Part shown: positions 47,201 through 57,420 of the stretch, piece by piece
Layout of the letters: every line of letters starts with the position of its first letter
How positions within the stretch are numbered: position 1 is the first letter of the stretch
From: Thoreauomyces humboldtii
Lineage: Eukaryota; Chytridiomycota; Chytridiomycetes; Spizellomycetales; Powellomycetaceae
DNA length: 64,000 bases
Reading direction: 5' to 3'
NCBI GenBank assembly: GCA_027596035.1
Contig: JADGJA010000024.1
Span: forward strand, 1-64,000
The notes under the pieces: generated by a model
What the model saw: only the letters and a program-made list of their open reading frames with translations
What the model was told of the DNA's origin: nothing
Database searches by the model: none
Translations under genes and position numbers: made by a program

Positions 47201-48568
47201 ACCGATACTCTTGCGCAGAAAAACATCAGTCCTGGGGATAGCGATACGGAGACAACGGAAGAGGATGTCAATGGCGCATATCTACATCCATCTTCCACCC
47301 TACAGCCTATGAACACTGATGCTGCCGCCGCTGCTCTCAGACGCCGGGCGACGGTTCCGCACGTTCAAATGACTCTCCTTCCTTACGGAAGTCAAAGATT
47401 GCACAACGAAGGAGATCCGACGGAGGATCTGAAGCCCGTCAAAGGATATGCGCATGTGAAGCCCCTCTCGCATCCGCGCAAGGCTCCACCGTTCCAGAGA
47501 GCCAGACTCCTGCTGAGTCACAGCGGAAACATCGACTTCGACAGCCTCAAGGCCGGCCACGTCCATCTGCTCGCTGAGACGCCGGCGCTGTATCGAGACA
47601 TCAAGGTGCTGGATCGCAAGCACGGGCGGGAGACTGTGAAGTTGGCCGTCATGTACGTCGCTCCTGGCCAAGAAGATGAGCAAAGCATCTTTCGAAATAG
47701 TCGCGGCAGCCTGGAGTACCAGGAATTCGTTGCCAGCCTAGGCTGGGAGGTAACGGCATCGATTATTCTTATGCACGATCAACTCTTGTCACTAACGCAA
47801 AGAGGCGTCTTGTAGGTAGACCTGACCACTCATCCAGGGTTTCTGGGCGGGCTCGAGAAGAGTCTGGCAAACGGAAATTCTGCCACGTATTACTGCACAT
47901 CGACTTACGAGATGCTCTTCCATGATGTAACGAAGATGCCTGTAGACCCTGACGACGAGAAACAGCTCAAGAAGGTAAGATGGCGTTCTGGCCTTCCGCG
48001 ATGGGGCCTCATTAGCTGAACGATGCTCCAGAAACGACATATCGGAAACGATCACGTCCACATCATTTGGAACGAACATTACCGCGAGTACCGTCAGGGA
48101 ACCATCGGCGGCGATTTCGGAAATGCCCAGCTGATCGTGACGCCACGAACCGATGGTCTCTTCTCGGTGGACGTTATCCGAGACGACAAAGTACCTTCCT
48201 TCGGCCCTTTACACGGACATACCGTCGTGACTCGTCGCATCCTCGGACCTCTGGTTCGCCAAACCGCACTCAACGCCTACCGTGCAGCACTCGCGATCGG
48301 CGATCCGATGCAAATGAAGCATCACCATCCAACCAACCGTCACCATGTCCCGCAGACCCGCCACGCCTTCACGGCTAGGAGGGAGGACATCACCACCATA
48401 GCGGAGCGTCACAAAGTCGGAAAGTGGACATTTGAAAAGTTCCTCGACGCCGTCTTTCCTTCCGAAAACCCGTTCCCGGTTCCTCCAGTGCCGCCAATAA
48501 CAGTCTCGCAGCCTGGGAGTGTGGAACCTACTGGATTAGCGCGAGTCGCTTCCGGAATAGCATGTTGA
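41230..48568 (+). CDS. RALGAPA1: Ral GTPase-activating protein alpha subunit (RapGAP domain)
   Basis: Fifteen exons, 2143 residues: 41230..41335, 41398..41502, 41574..41711, 41786..42142, 42210..42728, 42787..43025, 43080..43247, 43311..44284, 44357..44570, 44641..44738, 44806..44923, 44990..45115, 45176..47749, 47816..47974, 48032..48568. The N-terminus EEHDYQIYQVMFDCF aligns with RalGAP alpha. Further collinear pieces are YFKKYYLKILFPRV, ENVLCVLGDLNNI and LIVRDMTGRYTWDS. The C-terminal RapGAP domain (about 1870-2110) contains YVAPGQEDEQSIF and the catalytic Asn thumb KRHIGNDHVHIIW. The alpha-beta RalGAP complex resembles TSC2-TSC1 and inactivates Ral-type GTPases in exocytosis and growth control. 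Exon 8 ends in long Ser/Thr-rich disorder (43.7-44.2 kb). All phases agree. The size is near that of the human protein (about 2040). Confidence 0.93.
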
Positions 48569-50035
48569 TGAATATCTTCATTTTTCATCTTCTTCTTCTT
48601 CCATCATCATTATAATCATCGTACTCCTCCGCATCCCATCTTTGTATCTTTCTCTTGCCGCTCACTGCCCGGCGGCCGTCGTGAGATTCGCGCGACCGAG
48701 GACGTCGCCTGGTGTTCTCAATCGACGTTTGTTGCAAGGCCGATATCGGCTAATCGCCGTCTTCGAATGTTGGCGGGTAAGTCCCACACTCGCCACCGGT
48801 TTGTGAATGTGGAGAGTCTCATCTCTTGAGTAAGCATGGCATACACGCGGCTATCATAAGACACGGCATACATGCGGCCAATGCATTGCGGCGCGGAACG
48901 GCCGCCTGCCCAGGATTCCGCGAAGTAGGCCCAGGCAAGGCACGAAAGAATCCAGCGTCTGCGGGGTGGAGCCATGAATCCTCAAGAAGAACAAAAACAG
49001 ATGTAAAAGAATCAAGAATGTGGGGCCCCATCGGAGCGCAATCATCTAATCCGCCAAAGCGTCGAGATTGCTTCCTAAAAGGGACCCAAAAGTCGTTTCA
49101 TCTCGGGTGCGAGGACCGCCAGACCGTGGTCCGGAAAGTCCCTGGCATTACCAAACTATCGACGCAATGTCAGGAGGGTACTGTGGCTGCACGCTATGCT
49201 TTTTGAAGAAAAAATGGGAGAGGGATGCGGGGGTGAACCCCGCTTTTATAGTCCGGGATCAGAGCGTGTGGCACAGCCATGGGAGACGCGGAAGAAAAAA
49301 AAAGTGGGAAATGACGGGTTCGGAGGGCTCGGAGGTTGGGGACTTCATTGCTCAGCTTCATTAGAAAAACGATCGCAGACGCAAAGACGTCGGAGACGCA
49401 ATGCTGATTTGATGCTCTAGGATGAGCCATGATGCGGCGGATGAGCCATGGCTGGTGAGCAGCTCGGAGTTCCTGAAAATCCCGATGAATGCGAAAGGAA
49501 TACTAGTTTTGCAGAAGCAGCCGCTGGTCACCCTGTCAGCTCAAGTCTATATATTATAGCTAGTTTCATACGCCATGATGCCCACAGAGTTTGCAAACGG
49601 ACTTTTTCGAAGCGTGGACCCAACGCAAGGTTCTCGCCTTGCCTTGCTCGGTACGGATGCCCTGAACCGTTTACTTAGTAGTGTGCAGGTCGTCGCGAGG
49701 CGGGTGGTTTGTCGAAATCGTCTCCGGGAATGTCAGATATCACATGGCCGAATATGCCGATGCAGGTGAAAGGAACTCCTTGCTCCAAATTGCCACGTGT
49801 CTCCTCTCTTCCTGGTATTGTACGAACTGCCAATATGGGTAACTCGTACGGGGTTGCCCAGACGCTCAGTCTAAGATCCGACGAGAAAACGACGCCGCTT
49901 CTCGTCGGTACTGCTGATCCTCGCTGCTGCGACAACCGAAATCCTCTTTCCAAATTTGAGTCGCCATACGCCATTGCCATGATCCGACTGCGTGCCGCCG
50001 CCACTCCTACGCTCTGGAATGCTGGCCGTGATGAC
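48569..50035. other. Gene-poor stretch
   Basis: About 1.5 kb. A TTC/CAT-rich simple-sequence run lies at 48575-48630. A short direct repeat (GGCATACACGCGGCTAT / GGCATACATGCGGCCAA) lies at 48838-48880. Open frames are short and unrelated to anything known. Confidence 0.45.
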
Positions 50036-51617
50036 CTACGGCCGACTCGCAAAGTCGGTCATGATATCCCGCCACCTCCTTGTCGCGGTCAGCTTCCGGT
50101 TCCATCTATAATTGTACTCGATGTCATCAGAGAGGAGCAGTTCGATGATGGCGGTGTTGGTACTTGCGGAGAAAGGTGTGCAATTATCCAACAAGATGCC
50201 TAAGACCACCTCGTTCCCCTGCCGAGCCGCCAGAGCCAGCCGGATTGGCTCCGGCGTCGAGGATCAACTTGAGGGTGCCGAGGCTGCCCGATGCGACGGC
50301 GGCGCAGAGGGCTTTGTGCAATCCTGGGATAGGACCATCCCATATTTGACCAGCGAGGAGGATTCGGACCATGTCTGTATCCCCATAACTGGCGGCTTCC
50401 CGAAGCGCTCGGCCGCATCTAACCGCGGGGTCGGCGCCCCGGTCAAGCAGTAGCGACAGAATGGAAGTGGCGTCGACGCCGTCCGATACGACGGCTTGGA
50501 CGAGAGCCTTGCCGTTTCCGGCCCGGGGATCACATCCTGCGTCCAGCAGAAACTTCAATGTCTTCAAGGAACCCGCTTCGGAAGCAACGGCTAGAGGTTT
50601 GCCGTCGCCGTGGAGAACGTCGGCGCCGCGGTTGATGAGCTCCACCACGAGGTCGGTGCGGTCCTCGCACCCGCATACGGCCAGCAAGCTTTATTGATAT
50701 CCAGATCCACCATCCGATCGAGTAGAAGCCGTGCGTTGTCAACATCGCCCACTTCGAAGGCCTGGGAGATGGCCTCCACGGTGGGTTTCAAGCCGTAATC
50801 CAGAAGTTTCTTTACGGAGAACTTTGGCTTGTTGAGAGCACGGAGCAGCAGGTCACTTCTGCCGTTCGGATCTGCGCCGTGCGCCAGGAGAAGATCAACG
50901 CAGGGGCTGGAACCTTTGATAACTGCCGCCGTCAAGGCGATCCCATGCTTGTAATTCGGGTCTAAACCAGCGGCCAGAGCGAGCTTCATCATCTGTTCAG
51001 AACCCTTTAGCCCTGCGGGATAAAGCACATGTGAAGCATCCGTGTTTGGCGAAGGGAAGCAGAAATTCCAGGTATTCGAGCTTTTGGTGTTCCGCGGCTA
51101 TGATGACGGCCCGAAGCAGATCTTCCGAGTCGGTGACGAGACCATTCTCCAGCAGGAACTTCATGATCGGGATGCCGACCTCAAAGTCATTGGTGAGAGT
51201 CGCACAGACTGGGAAGGTGTACATGTACATATGTGGGTACTGACAGTCTTCGAATTCTGACCCGAAATCGAAGTCGTTGACCAAAATCTTGATGGCGTCC
51301 AACCGACCCCTCCGCGCCGCGACCGTGACCGGTGACTCTTTGCTAAGAATTTCATGACCGGCGAAGGACACACCGTCAGTAAAGCTGTAGCCGCGAGGCA
51401 AACGATCTGTAGCCCGTTTGCACAGCAGGTGTTTGACTTGGGCGGTGCGGATCTGATGTTGCGAAAGGACATTCTTGACGTCGTGACAGAGCAGTATCAA
51501 GTTTTTCGCAGTTGGCCAGCCGACGTACTCGAATATGATAGGCCATAGGAACAGGGGAACAGCTGGTGCGTACTTAGGGAGAGCCTGGTAATGGCTGTTG
51601 CCGATAGTATCGTTCAT
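50036..51617 (-). pseudogene. Ankyrin-repeat protein gene with three frameshifts
   Basis: Minus strand. Frame 1 starts at 51617 (MNDTIGNSHYQALPK) with a helical, F-box-like leader (LFLWPIIFEYVGWPTAKNLI) and ankyrin units such as SPVTVAARRGRLDAIKIL. Near 51015 the frame must change to read GSEQMMKLALAAGLDPNYKH and CVDLLLAHGADPN. Near 50690 it changes again to DLVVELINRGADVLHGDG and TLKFLLDAGCDPRAGNG. Near 50235 a third change leads to RLALAARQGNEVVLGILL and a natural-looking end WRDIMTDFASRP, stop at 50036. Across the breaks the repeats stay collinear, so decay is recent or the breaks are assembly errors. No intron with usable sites explains the shifts. Intact relatives are adaptor proteins; function unknown. 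Confidence 0.65.
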
Positions 51618-52544
51618 GGTGTCCTAGCTAGCTGGTGTTGGGAACCGAGAAAGATCTCTCAGAAGATCCCTCCTAATTCCGAACGTCACGCAGATGCTGC
51701 GTACCGGTATGTGGCGGAACGAAAATTGGCTTGACTCACGCTCCGAAGAACGTACAGTATCTCCAAGCATGAGTTGTTCTGCAGCGTTGATAAATCTGCT
51801 GTGGCAACTTTCGAGAAGCAAGGCGGAACGACTCGTATGTATACCGTCGAACATCTCGAAAAGGAGACACCGAAGCACGCGCGGGCTCTAAAGCATCTAC
51901 AGACCACCAACATGTCAAGGCCGTAGAACAGAAGTAGCAGACGACAGGGAGAATCAATGTGGAGCTGGAGGTAAGGTACCGGGTGATTTCTCAGTTCCGC
52001 CCGTGGTGATTTAGCAGACAAGAACCGCGGAGCTGCTCACGAACGCACACGGGATTCAGTGCGAAAGGCAACAGCAGCGCTGAAAAGAAACCCCCTGCCC
52101 ATCCATATCAGTCGTCACGATTGGAGCCGCTAGTTGGGGATTTGATAGAGTAGGGGATGTCTGCAGGTTACCACATCCTACCATAACATTTATCGTGCAA
52201 GTCAATATGTTTCTCATCATCAGCCCCATGCCTTCCTTGTCGTGCGTGGCGTTATGCGAGAAGTCCATCTTCCTTTAACCATAGGAAAATCGATCAAGGG
52301 ATAAGCATGACTAGCTCGATGCATCTACGAGTATAGGACATCAATCTTTGTCGCATTTTATTCTGGACATCCAGAAAAAAAAGGGGCCAGGGTGCAAAAG
52401 CCATGAGAGGAAGGAAGAAGAAGCTGAGATGAGAGGCGCCCATGGAAAAGGGTGGCGCAATGAGCAGTTGTTGCGCTGAGGATCCACGCCCTGGGGCGGA
52501 CCGATACTGTCTAGGTTTCCCATGCTTGTACTACTTCCCACCAC
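51618..52544. other. Intergenic, no gene seen
   Basis: Just over 900 bases between the ankyrin pseudogene start and the stop of the next minus-strand gene. Only overlapping short frames. Confidence 0.45.
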
Positions 52545-54437
52545 TCAGCCATTGTCACCTCGACCCACGATGAAGCTGAGCCTTCGATCAAAGAGGCTGA
52601 ACTGGGGAGGACGGGGGACCTGGGGAGAAGTTCCCGGGGCAGCTGCAGGAGCTGCGGCGGTCGTGGTCATGGCCATCTGCTGACGATGGTGAGGTAGGAC
52701 AGAGTTGTGTCTGGCGCGGGCCAAGAGCCTCGGTTTGAGAGGAAGGGCGAGTCCCGGTGGTGCCGGAGGGGAGAGAAGGAGGAGGGGCTTGGGAAATGCG
52801 TCTGCTTGCTGCAGGAGAGTGGCAGATGGGTAATGGTGGGATTGATACAGCGAAACGTGGTCGTTTTGATGAGAGGCGGGAACATCGGGAGTGGGCTTGG
52901 CGATCTGTCGACGATGCGGTGGGAGCGGGGCACCATATGCACTTGTGTTCGGTACCGCGTTGATGTCAAAATCCAGGCCGGTGGAGAATGGACTGTACCA
53001 TTGCTGCGTGCGTGCGGGATCGGCGCGAATTGCGCCCGGGTTGCGGGCTTGAAGCTGGTGAGCAGGCTGATGGGACATCGTCGCAACACCGTGGGGAAGG
53101 TAATAATGCTGGAAGCGTCGCGACTCTTCTAGGACTTCCTGATAGCTGGGCGGTGGGGAGGGAGTAGGATCCTGGCGGGACGCTTGAATAGGAGCTACGA
53201 CAGGGAGAGGAGGGGTAGGCAAGATGAGGGGCTCTTTGTGATGCTGGCGGAGTTCCCGCCAATCGGGGGATTTGTGACCGAGTTGCGGTGATTTCGAGCG
53301 TTGCAAAGTGCTGTGACTGGAAGAGGTGAGACTGGGTTCAGACAAGGATATGTCTGTGGATCGTGTCCGCGAATGCGCTCGAGACATTCGCTGAGGCACG
53401 ATAGGCACGCTGCTGGTTGCTGCGTCAAGTAGTGGCGGACATGCAGCGTGTTTGGTTGGAATGGGCAGAGATGGGGGAATGGAGTTGGTGGTGACCTTGG
53501 CCGCTTCGAAAGGCAAACAAAGTTTCGGTTGCGCATTGCTCGCTTCAAGCACGCGTATTGCAGGAGCGAATGGGAGAGTCGATGCCGCAATGGAAGAGGT
53601 AAATGTTTTGCTGTGACGTTTGCCCACTGATGATTTGCCGTGCGTGACGGAAGAGGTAATTTCCGTAGCAGGTAAAGGTATGGGGGGCAAATCGACGACT
53701 GAAGGCGGTGCAGGAGAAGGGGGTGGCGAGGCATTTCCGACTGACGCGATCCTTCCATGGCGGTTCTTGCGTCGTGACGACGAAGGCGTGGGAGCGAGGA
53801 AAGGCGAGCTTCCGGAGTGCTTCTCGGCGGACTTTGCGGTATGGTTGCGACCGCCCTGAAGGACAGCGCTCGCGCCCTCTTCCTCCCTTTCCTGCTCGAG
53901 CATGCACGGCCCGTGCTCGTTCGTGCGACTTTTCCCTCTTCCTCCAAGAAGCGGGTCTCTGTCCCCTTCGTGCAAGTTGGGAATGTTGGCGTGCTCGGGT
54001 GGAGACGTACAGTTCCCATCCCAAGCGGTTCCTAGGAGCCCTCTTCGGGATCCGGGATGACGCAGAGTGCGCAAGAAATCGGATACGCTCTGGATCGACT
54101 TCAGAAGCTTGTCAGTGTCACAGTTGAATTGCGGGCAGACAAGAGAAAACGAAAGCACGCGGCGCAAGCTGTGACTCACGGGAAGGTATCTGCTGGTCAT
54201 GACCAGGACGCCGAAAGCAGCTACGAAGAGCAGGGCCGTGGCGCACCACACCCGCTCGAGCAGCAAAGCGTGCGGCCGCAGCTCATTGGCCTGATGGCCC
54301 GTTTGCCCTGGCATAGCAGGCATTGCAGCCAGGCTAGAGTCTACAGCGAGAGTCGAGTTGGCACAGCAGAACGCAACCACGAGGAACTGTGCAAGGAGCA
54401 CATGAAGCCCGGAGATGACGTTCGAAAAGGATGGCAT
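52545..54437 (-). CDS. Membrane-anchored low-complexity protein of unknown function
   Basis: One long open frame on the minus strand (630 codons). A strong donor GTGAGT at 54179 and a CTGAC...AAG acceptor at 54108 define a likely 72-base in-frame intron, so the protein is probably 606 residues. The N-terminus has a hydrophobic leader (VISGLHVLLAQFLVVAFCC) and a second hydrophobic segment around residues 65-82 (ATALLFVAAFGVLVM). The rest is hydrophilic and Ser/Pro-rich with a PPPSYQEVLEE motif, poly-Ala near the end, and no recognised domain. It may be a plasma-membrane or wall-associated protein with a cytosolic disordered tail. The long frame and codon regularity make it a probable gene. Confidence 0.6.
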   Translation of the reverse strand: MPSFSNVISGLHVLLAQFLVVAFCCANSTLAVDSSLAAMPAMPGQTGHQANELRPHALLLERVWCATALLFVAAFGVLVMTSRYLPVSHSLRRVLSFSLVCPQFNCDTDKLLKSIQSVSDFLRTLRHPGSRRGLLGTAWDGNCTSPPEHANIPNLHEGDRDPLLGGRGKSRTNEHGPCMLEQEREEEGASAVLQGGRNHTAKSAEKHSGSSPFLAPTPSSSRRKNRHGRIASVGNASPPPSPAPPSVVDLPPIPLPATEITSSVTHGKSSVGKRHSKTFTSSIAASTLPFAPAIRVLEASNAQPKLCLPFEAAKVTTNSIPPSLPIPTKHAACPPLLDAATSSVPIVPQRMSRAHSRTRSTDISLSEPSLTSSSHSTLQRSKSPQLGHKSPDWRELRQHHKEPLILPTPPLPVVAPIQASRQDPTPSPPPSYQEVLEESRRFQHYYLPHGVATMSHQPAHQLQARNPGAIRADPARTQQWYSPFSTGLDFDINAVPNTSAYGAPLPPHRRQIAKPTPDVPASHQNDHVSLYQSHHYPSATLLQQADAFPKPLLLLSPPAPPGLALPLKPRLLARARHNSVLPHHRQQMAMTTTAAAPAAAPGTSPQVPRPPQFSLFDRRLSFIVGRGDNG

Positions 54438-55189
54438 CGCCCTAGGTGACGGGTGGGTGGGTGGAGGTGGCTGGGATTGGGTTGTTGAGGTGGTGGCAAG
54501 AAGAGAAAGGGATGGGCTAATGGCGAAGCGTGGTTGGGACGGTGAATAAAGATTCTCCTTCTTCCTCTCTATGTGTATACGAAATAGGAGCCAGGAACAG
54601 TCAGAGAGAGCGAGGGTGGGGTGACCTTGCAGAGGAAGAGGAGGTGGACGAGGTCTCTAAGGCAATCCTCCACAACCCATTCCCCGGGGGACCCTCTTGA
54701 GTTGGGAGTGAGGGGAGATGTGAGATGCGATGGGAGCGTGGGAACGAACGTACCGGTATTAGAAAAGGGCACACAACCAACCACAAGGGGGATCTCCGAC
54801 TGACTGCACTTGTTCCGAAAGGACAAAGGCTGCTGCTGCCCCCGGATGGGACGCGCGCGTTGCAGTCAAAAGCTCCAAAGCTCAAAAAGGGTCTCCCCTC
54901 GGCGACTCTCTCGGTGCAATTCCCCATCGCCATGCTGTATTTCAAAGCAGGAAAAAGAGTCGGAACCCCGACGACGTGACCCCAGCCCCTTGTTTCCCCT
55001 CGTCTCCACGGCAGGCGAACGCGTCCCAAACGCTGCTGAGTACTATCGAGTTCATGCGTCATGCAATGTTCGGCGGACGCGAGGGAGCGCAGTCCGCAGT
55101 TTTTAGGCCCGCAGGGGCTTTCATCTGATGAAGCGCATCGGTCATTTACAAATTTATCATGATGGTCATAGGAAGGATCTGTCCTAACA
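54438..55189. other. Intergenic, upstream of the membrane-protein gene
   Basis: 752 bases with only short frames. Borders the tandem repeat array that starts near 55.2 kb. Confidence 0.4.
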
Positions 55190-57420
55190 TCTAGTGTCGT
55201 ACATTTTGCCCGCCCTTGTTCGGATCGTCACATCATTCTGGTTCCGCGATCCTAGGTTCCTTTCTAGAGCTGTAAAAATGACTTTGAGAACAGTCCCTGC
55301 CGTGCAAGTGTCCAGGACACGCCTCGTTCCTTTAGCTTGCGCTCTCCGATGCAAAATTCCGCACAGAGTCCGTTTCCGTTCTTGATCCGGCTCGAATGCA
55401 TTGGGTTACTCCTTCCCATCGCTCTAGATCCCGCTCCTGGCATCAAAGCTCGTGCAGATTCCGTTTCCGCTGGGAAGAGTACCCGCCGTCCGTCCACGTA
55501 TTCAGAAATACCTCGTTCCACCTTTCCGTTTCTGTTCTTGACCCGTTCGATGCGTAGCTTCCCTTCCCATGTGGTCCTAATCCGTTTCTGTTCCCGCGCG
55601 GTCCGAAAAGAAACGGACCGTGCCATTGGATACTTCTCAATACTTTAGATCCCTCACCTGGCATCAAGGTGTATGCAGATTTTGTTTCCAGTTCACGTTC
55701 CGCAGGCGCGTCGAGTTCCTTCCATGGAGCTGTATAAATGTCCATGAGAAGAGTCCCTGCCGTCCAGTCTTCGACAACATGCCTCATCCGTCTAGATCCC
55801 ACTCGTCGCATTGAAACCTTGTGCAAGGTCCTATTCCGTTCTACGTACCGCGCGTTCGGAAAAGCGAAAGATCCCTGTCGTCCAATCTGCCGGATCCCTG
55901 CCGTTATATCCCGCTACGCGCATTGAAGTTCGTGTAAAATCTGTTTTCGGCTAATTCCCTGTGGTGTGCTAGATTCCTCTTTTCCCGGCTGTTAAAGTGT
56001 CTTGGAGAAGAGTCCTTGCCGTACACTTCTTCAGAACATGCCTCAATCCTTGGTACTGGTCCGCGCGTCAAAGGTTCGCCCAGCAGTATTTTCCGTTGTG
56101 GTTTCCGTCCGAAGCGCAAGGTTCCCTTTCCACATGGGAGAGAAGAGGTACTTCCGTTCCGAGGTGTTTATAGCTGTTCTTGTACCATCGATCCCGGTAA
56201 TCTATCAAATGTTCCTGGGCGGAACATATCGGTTTCAAGTCACGCTCGGGTCCGCTAGCGTCTTCGTCCCATGGAGCGACGCGCCTTCGTTCCCCATGCA
56301 ATGAAGCCCTGTCATACAGTTTCTTAGAACTCCATTTGATCGATACCCCCCGACACTCACATTTCGTCAAATGATAATTCATTTCTTTCTCTTTGCGCCG
56401 ATCCGGTGTCCATCCTTTGGTTGGGCACGTTGATGGAGCACGTTCCGTTCCGAGGTGTTTCCCGATTCATCGATCCCGATACTCTTTTAAATGTTCATGG
56501 GCGGAACATATCTGTTTCAAGTTACGCTCCGTCCGCTAGCGTCTTCGTCCCATGCAGCGACGCGCCCTCATTCTCGATGCAAAAAAGCCCTTTCATAGAG
56601 GATCTCAGAACTCCGTGGAATCGAGAAACCCCAACACTCACATGTCGTCAAACTATAATTCATTTCTGTTTCTTCGCGCCGATCGGTGTCAGTCCCGTGA
56701 TTGTCCAGGTTGATGGAGCGCGCTCGTATTCCCATTTCCGGTTCTTTGTTTTCTTCGGGTGCACTGCATTTCCTTCGCACGTATCGTTGTACAGCTCGAA
56801 TGTTCTTTGAGAGGGGTCACCGCCGGTCTGGCTTTTAAAGTTCCCTATCCTTCTCTCGATCGGTTCGCTGGATTTCCTTCAACATGTAACGACATCTGTT
56901 TGTCTCCATGTGGGGGTTCCCTGTCATGTGGTTTTTCAACAATCAGTTCGTGCCCTCAAGTTCCCGCCAGACGCTCACATTTCCGACATCGTGCGCCATT
57001 CGGGCGCTCTGAATTGATGTGCAAACGAGGTATCCAGCTCGAGAAAGTCAGTTTGACCGGTTCTGTGGCTCCGCTCGAGTGCGCTGCATTCCCTTTCGCA
57101 TGCAGCGTGGTGCCATGAACTGTCCACCTCGATTTTGTATTCCACTTCCGCTTCCATGTTTCCACGCTGCATCTCCGCCGAAGCTGCGGATCCGTACAGC
57201 AGCAAATTCCCTGCGATCAAGGTGTCAGAAAACAACTCAACACTCTAATACTCGCATCGACGTTCGTGTGCGGAACGTGTGGACATCTCCGTTCCAGGTT
57301 CCGCTCGGTTCCATTCCGTCTTTTTCTCATGTAGCACCGTGGTGTCCATCTCCATGCAAAAAGTCCCTGTCATAGTAGTTATCAGATTTGTGACCAATCT
57401 TTAGATACTCGACACTTACA
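55190..57420 (-). repeat. Degenerate tandem array of ~160-340 bp modules carrying splice sites
   Basis: Nine related modules, recognised by a CCCTGTCAT/CCCTGCCGT core on the plus strand at about 55297, 55490, 55757, 56010, 56308, 56590, 56925, 57210 and 57368. The pair at 56.21-56.40 and 56.49-56.68 kb is the most alike, 281 bases apart. On the minus strand the five right-hand modules each hold a short intron: 57419..57367, 57255..57211, 56978..56921, 56641..56590, 56360..56309 (45-58 bases). Donors are GTGAGTGT, GTAAGTGT, GTGAGCGT or GCGAGTAT, and acceptors GACAG, CGCAG or GAAAG followed by GG. The first three of these introns belong to the predicted gene ending at 56845; the leftmost modules look decayed. 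Confidence 0.65.
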
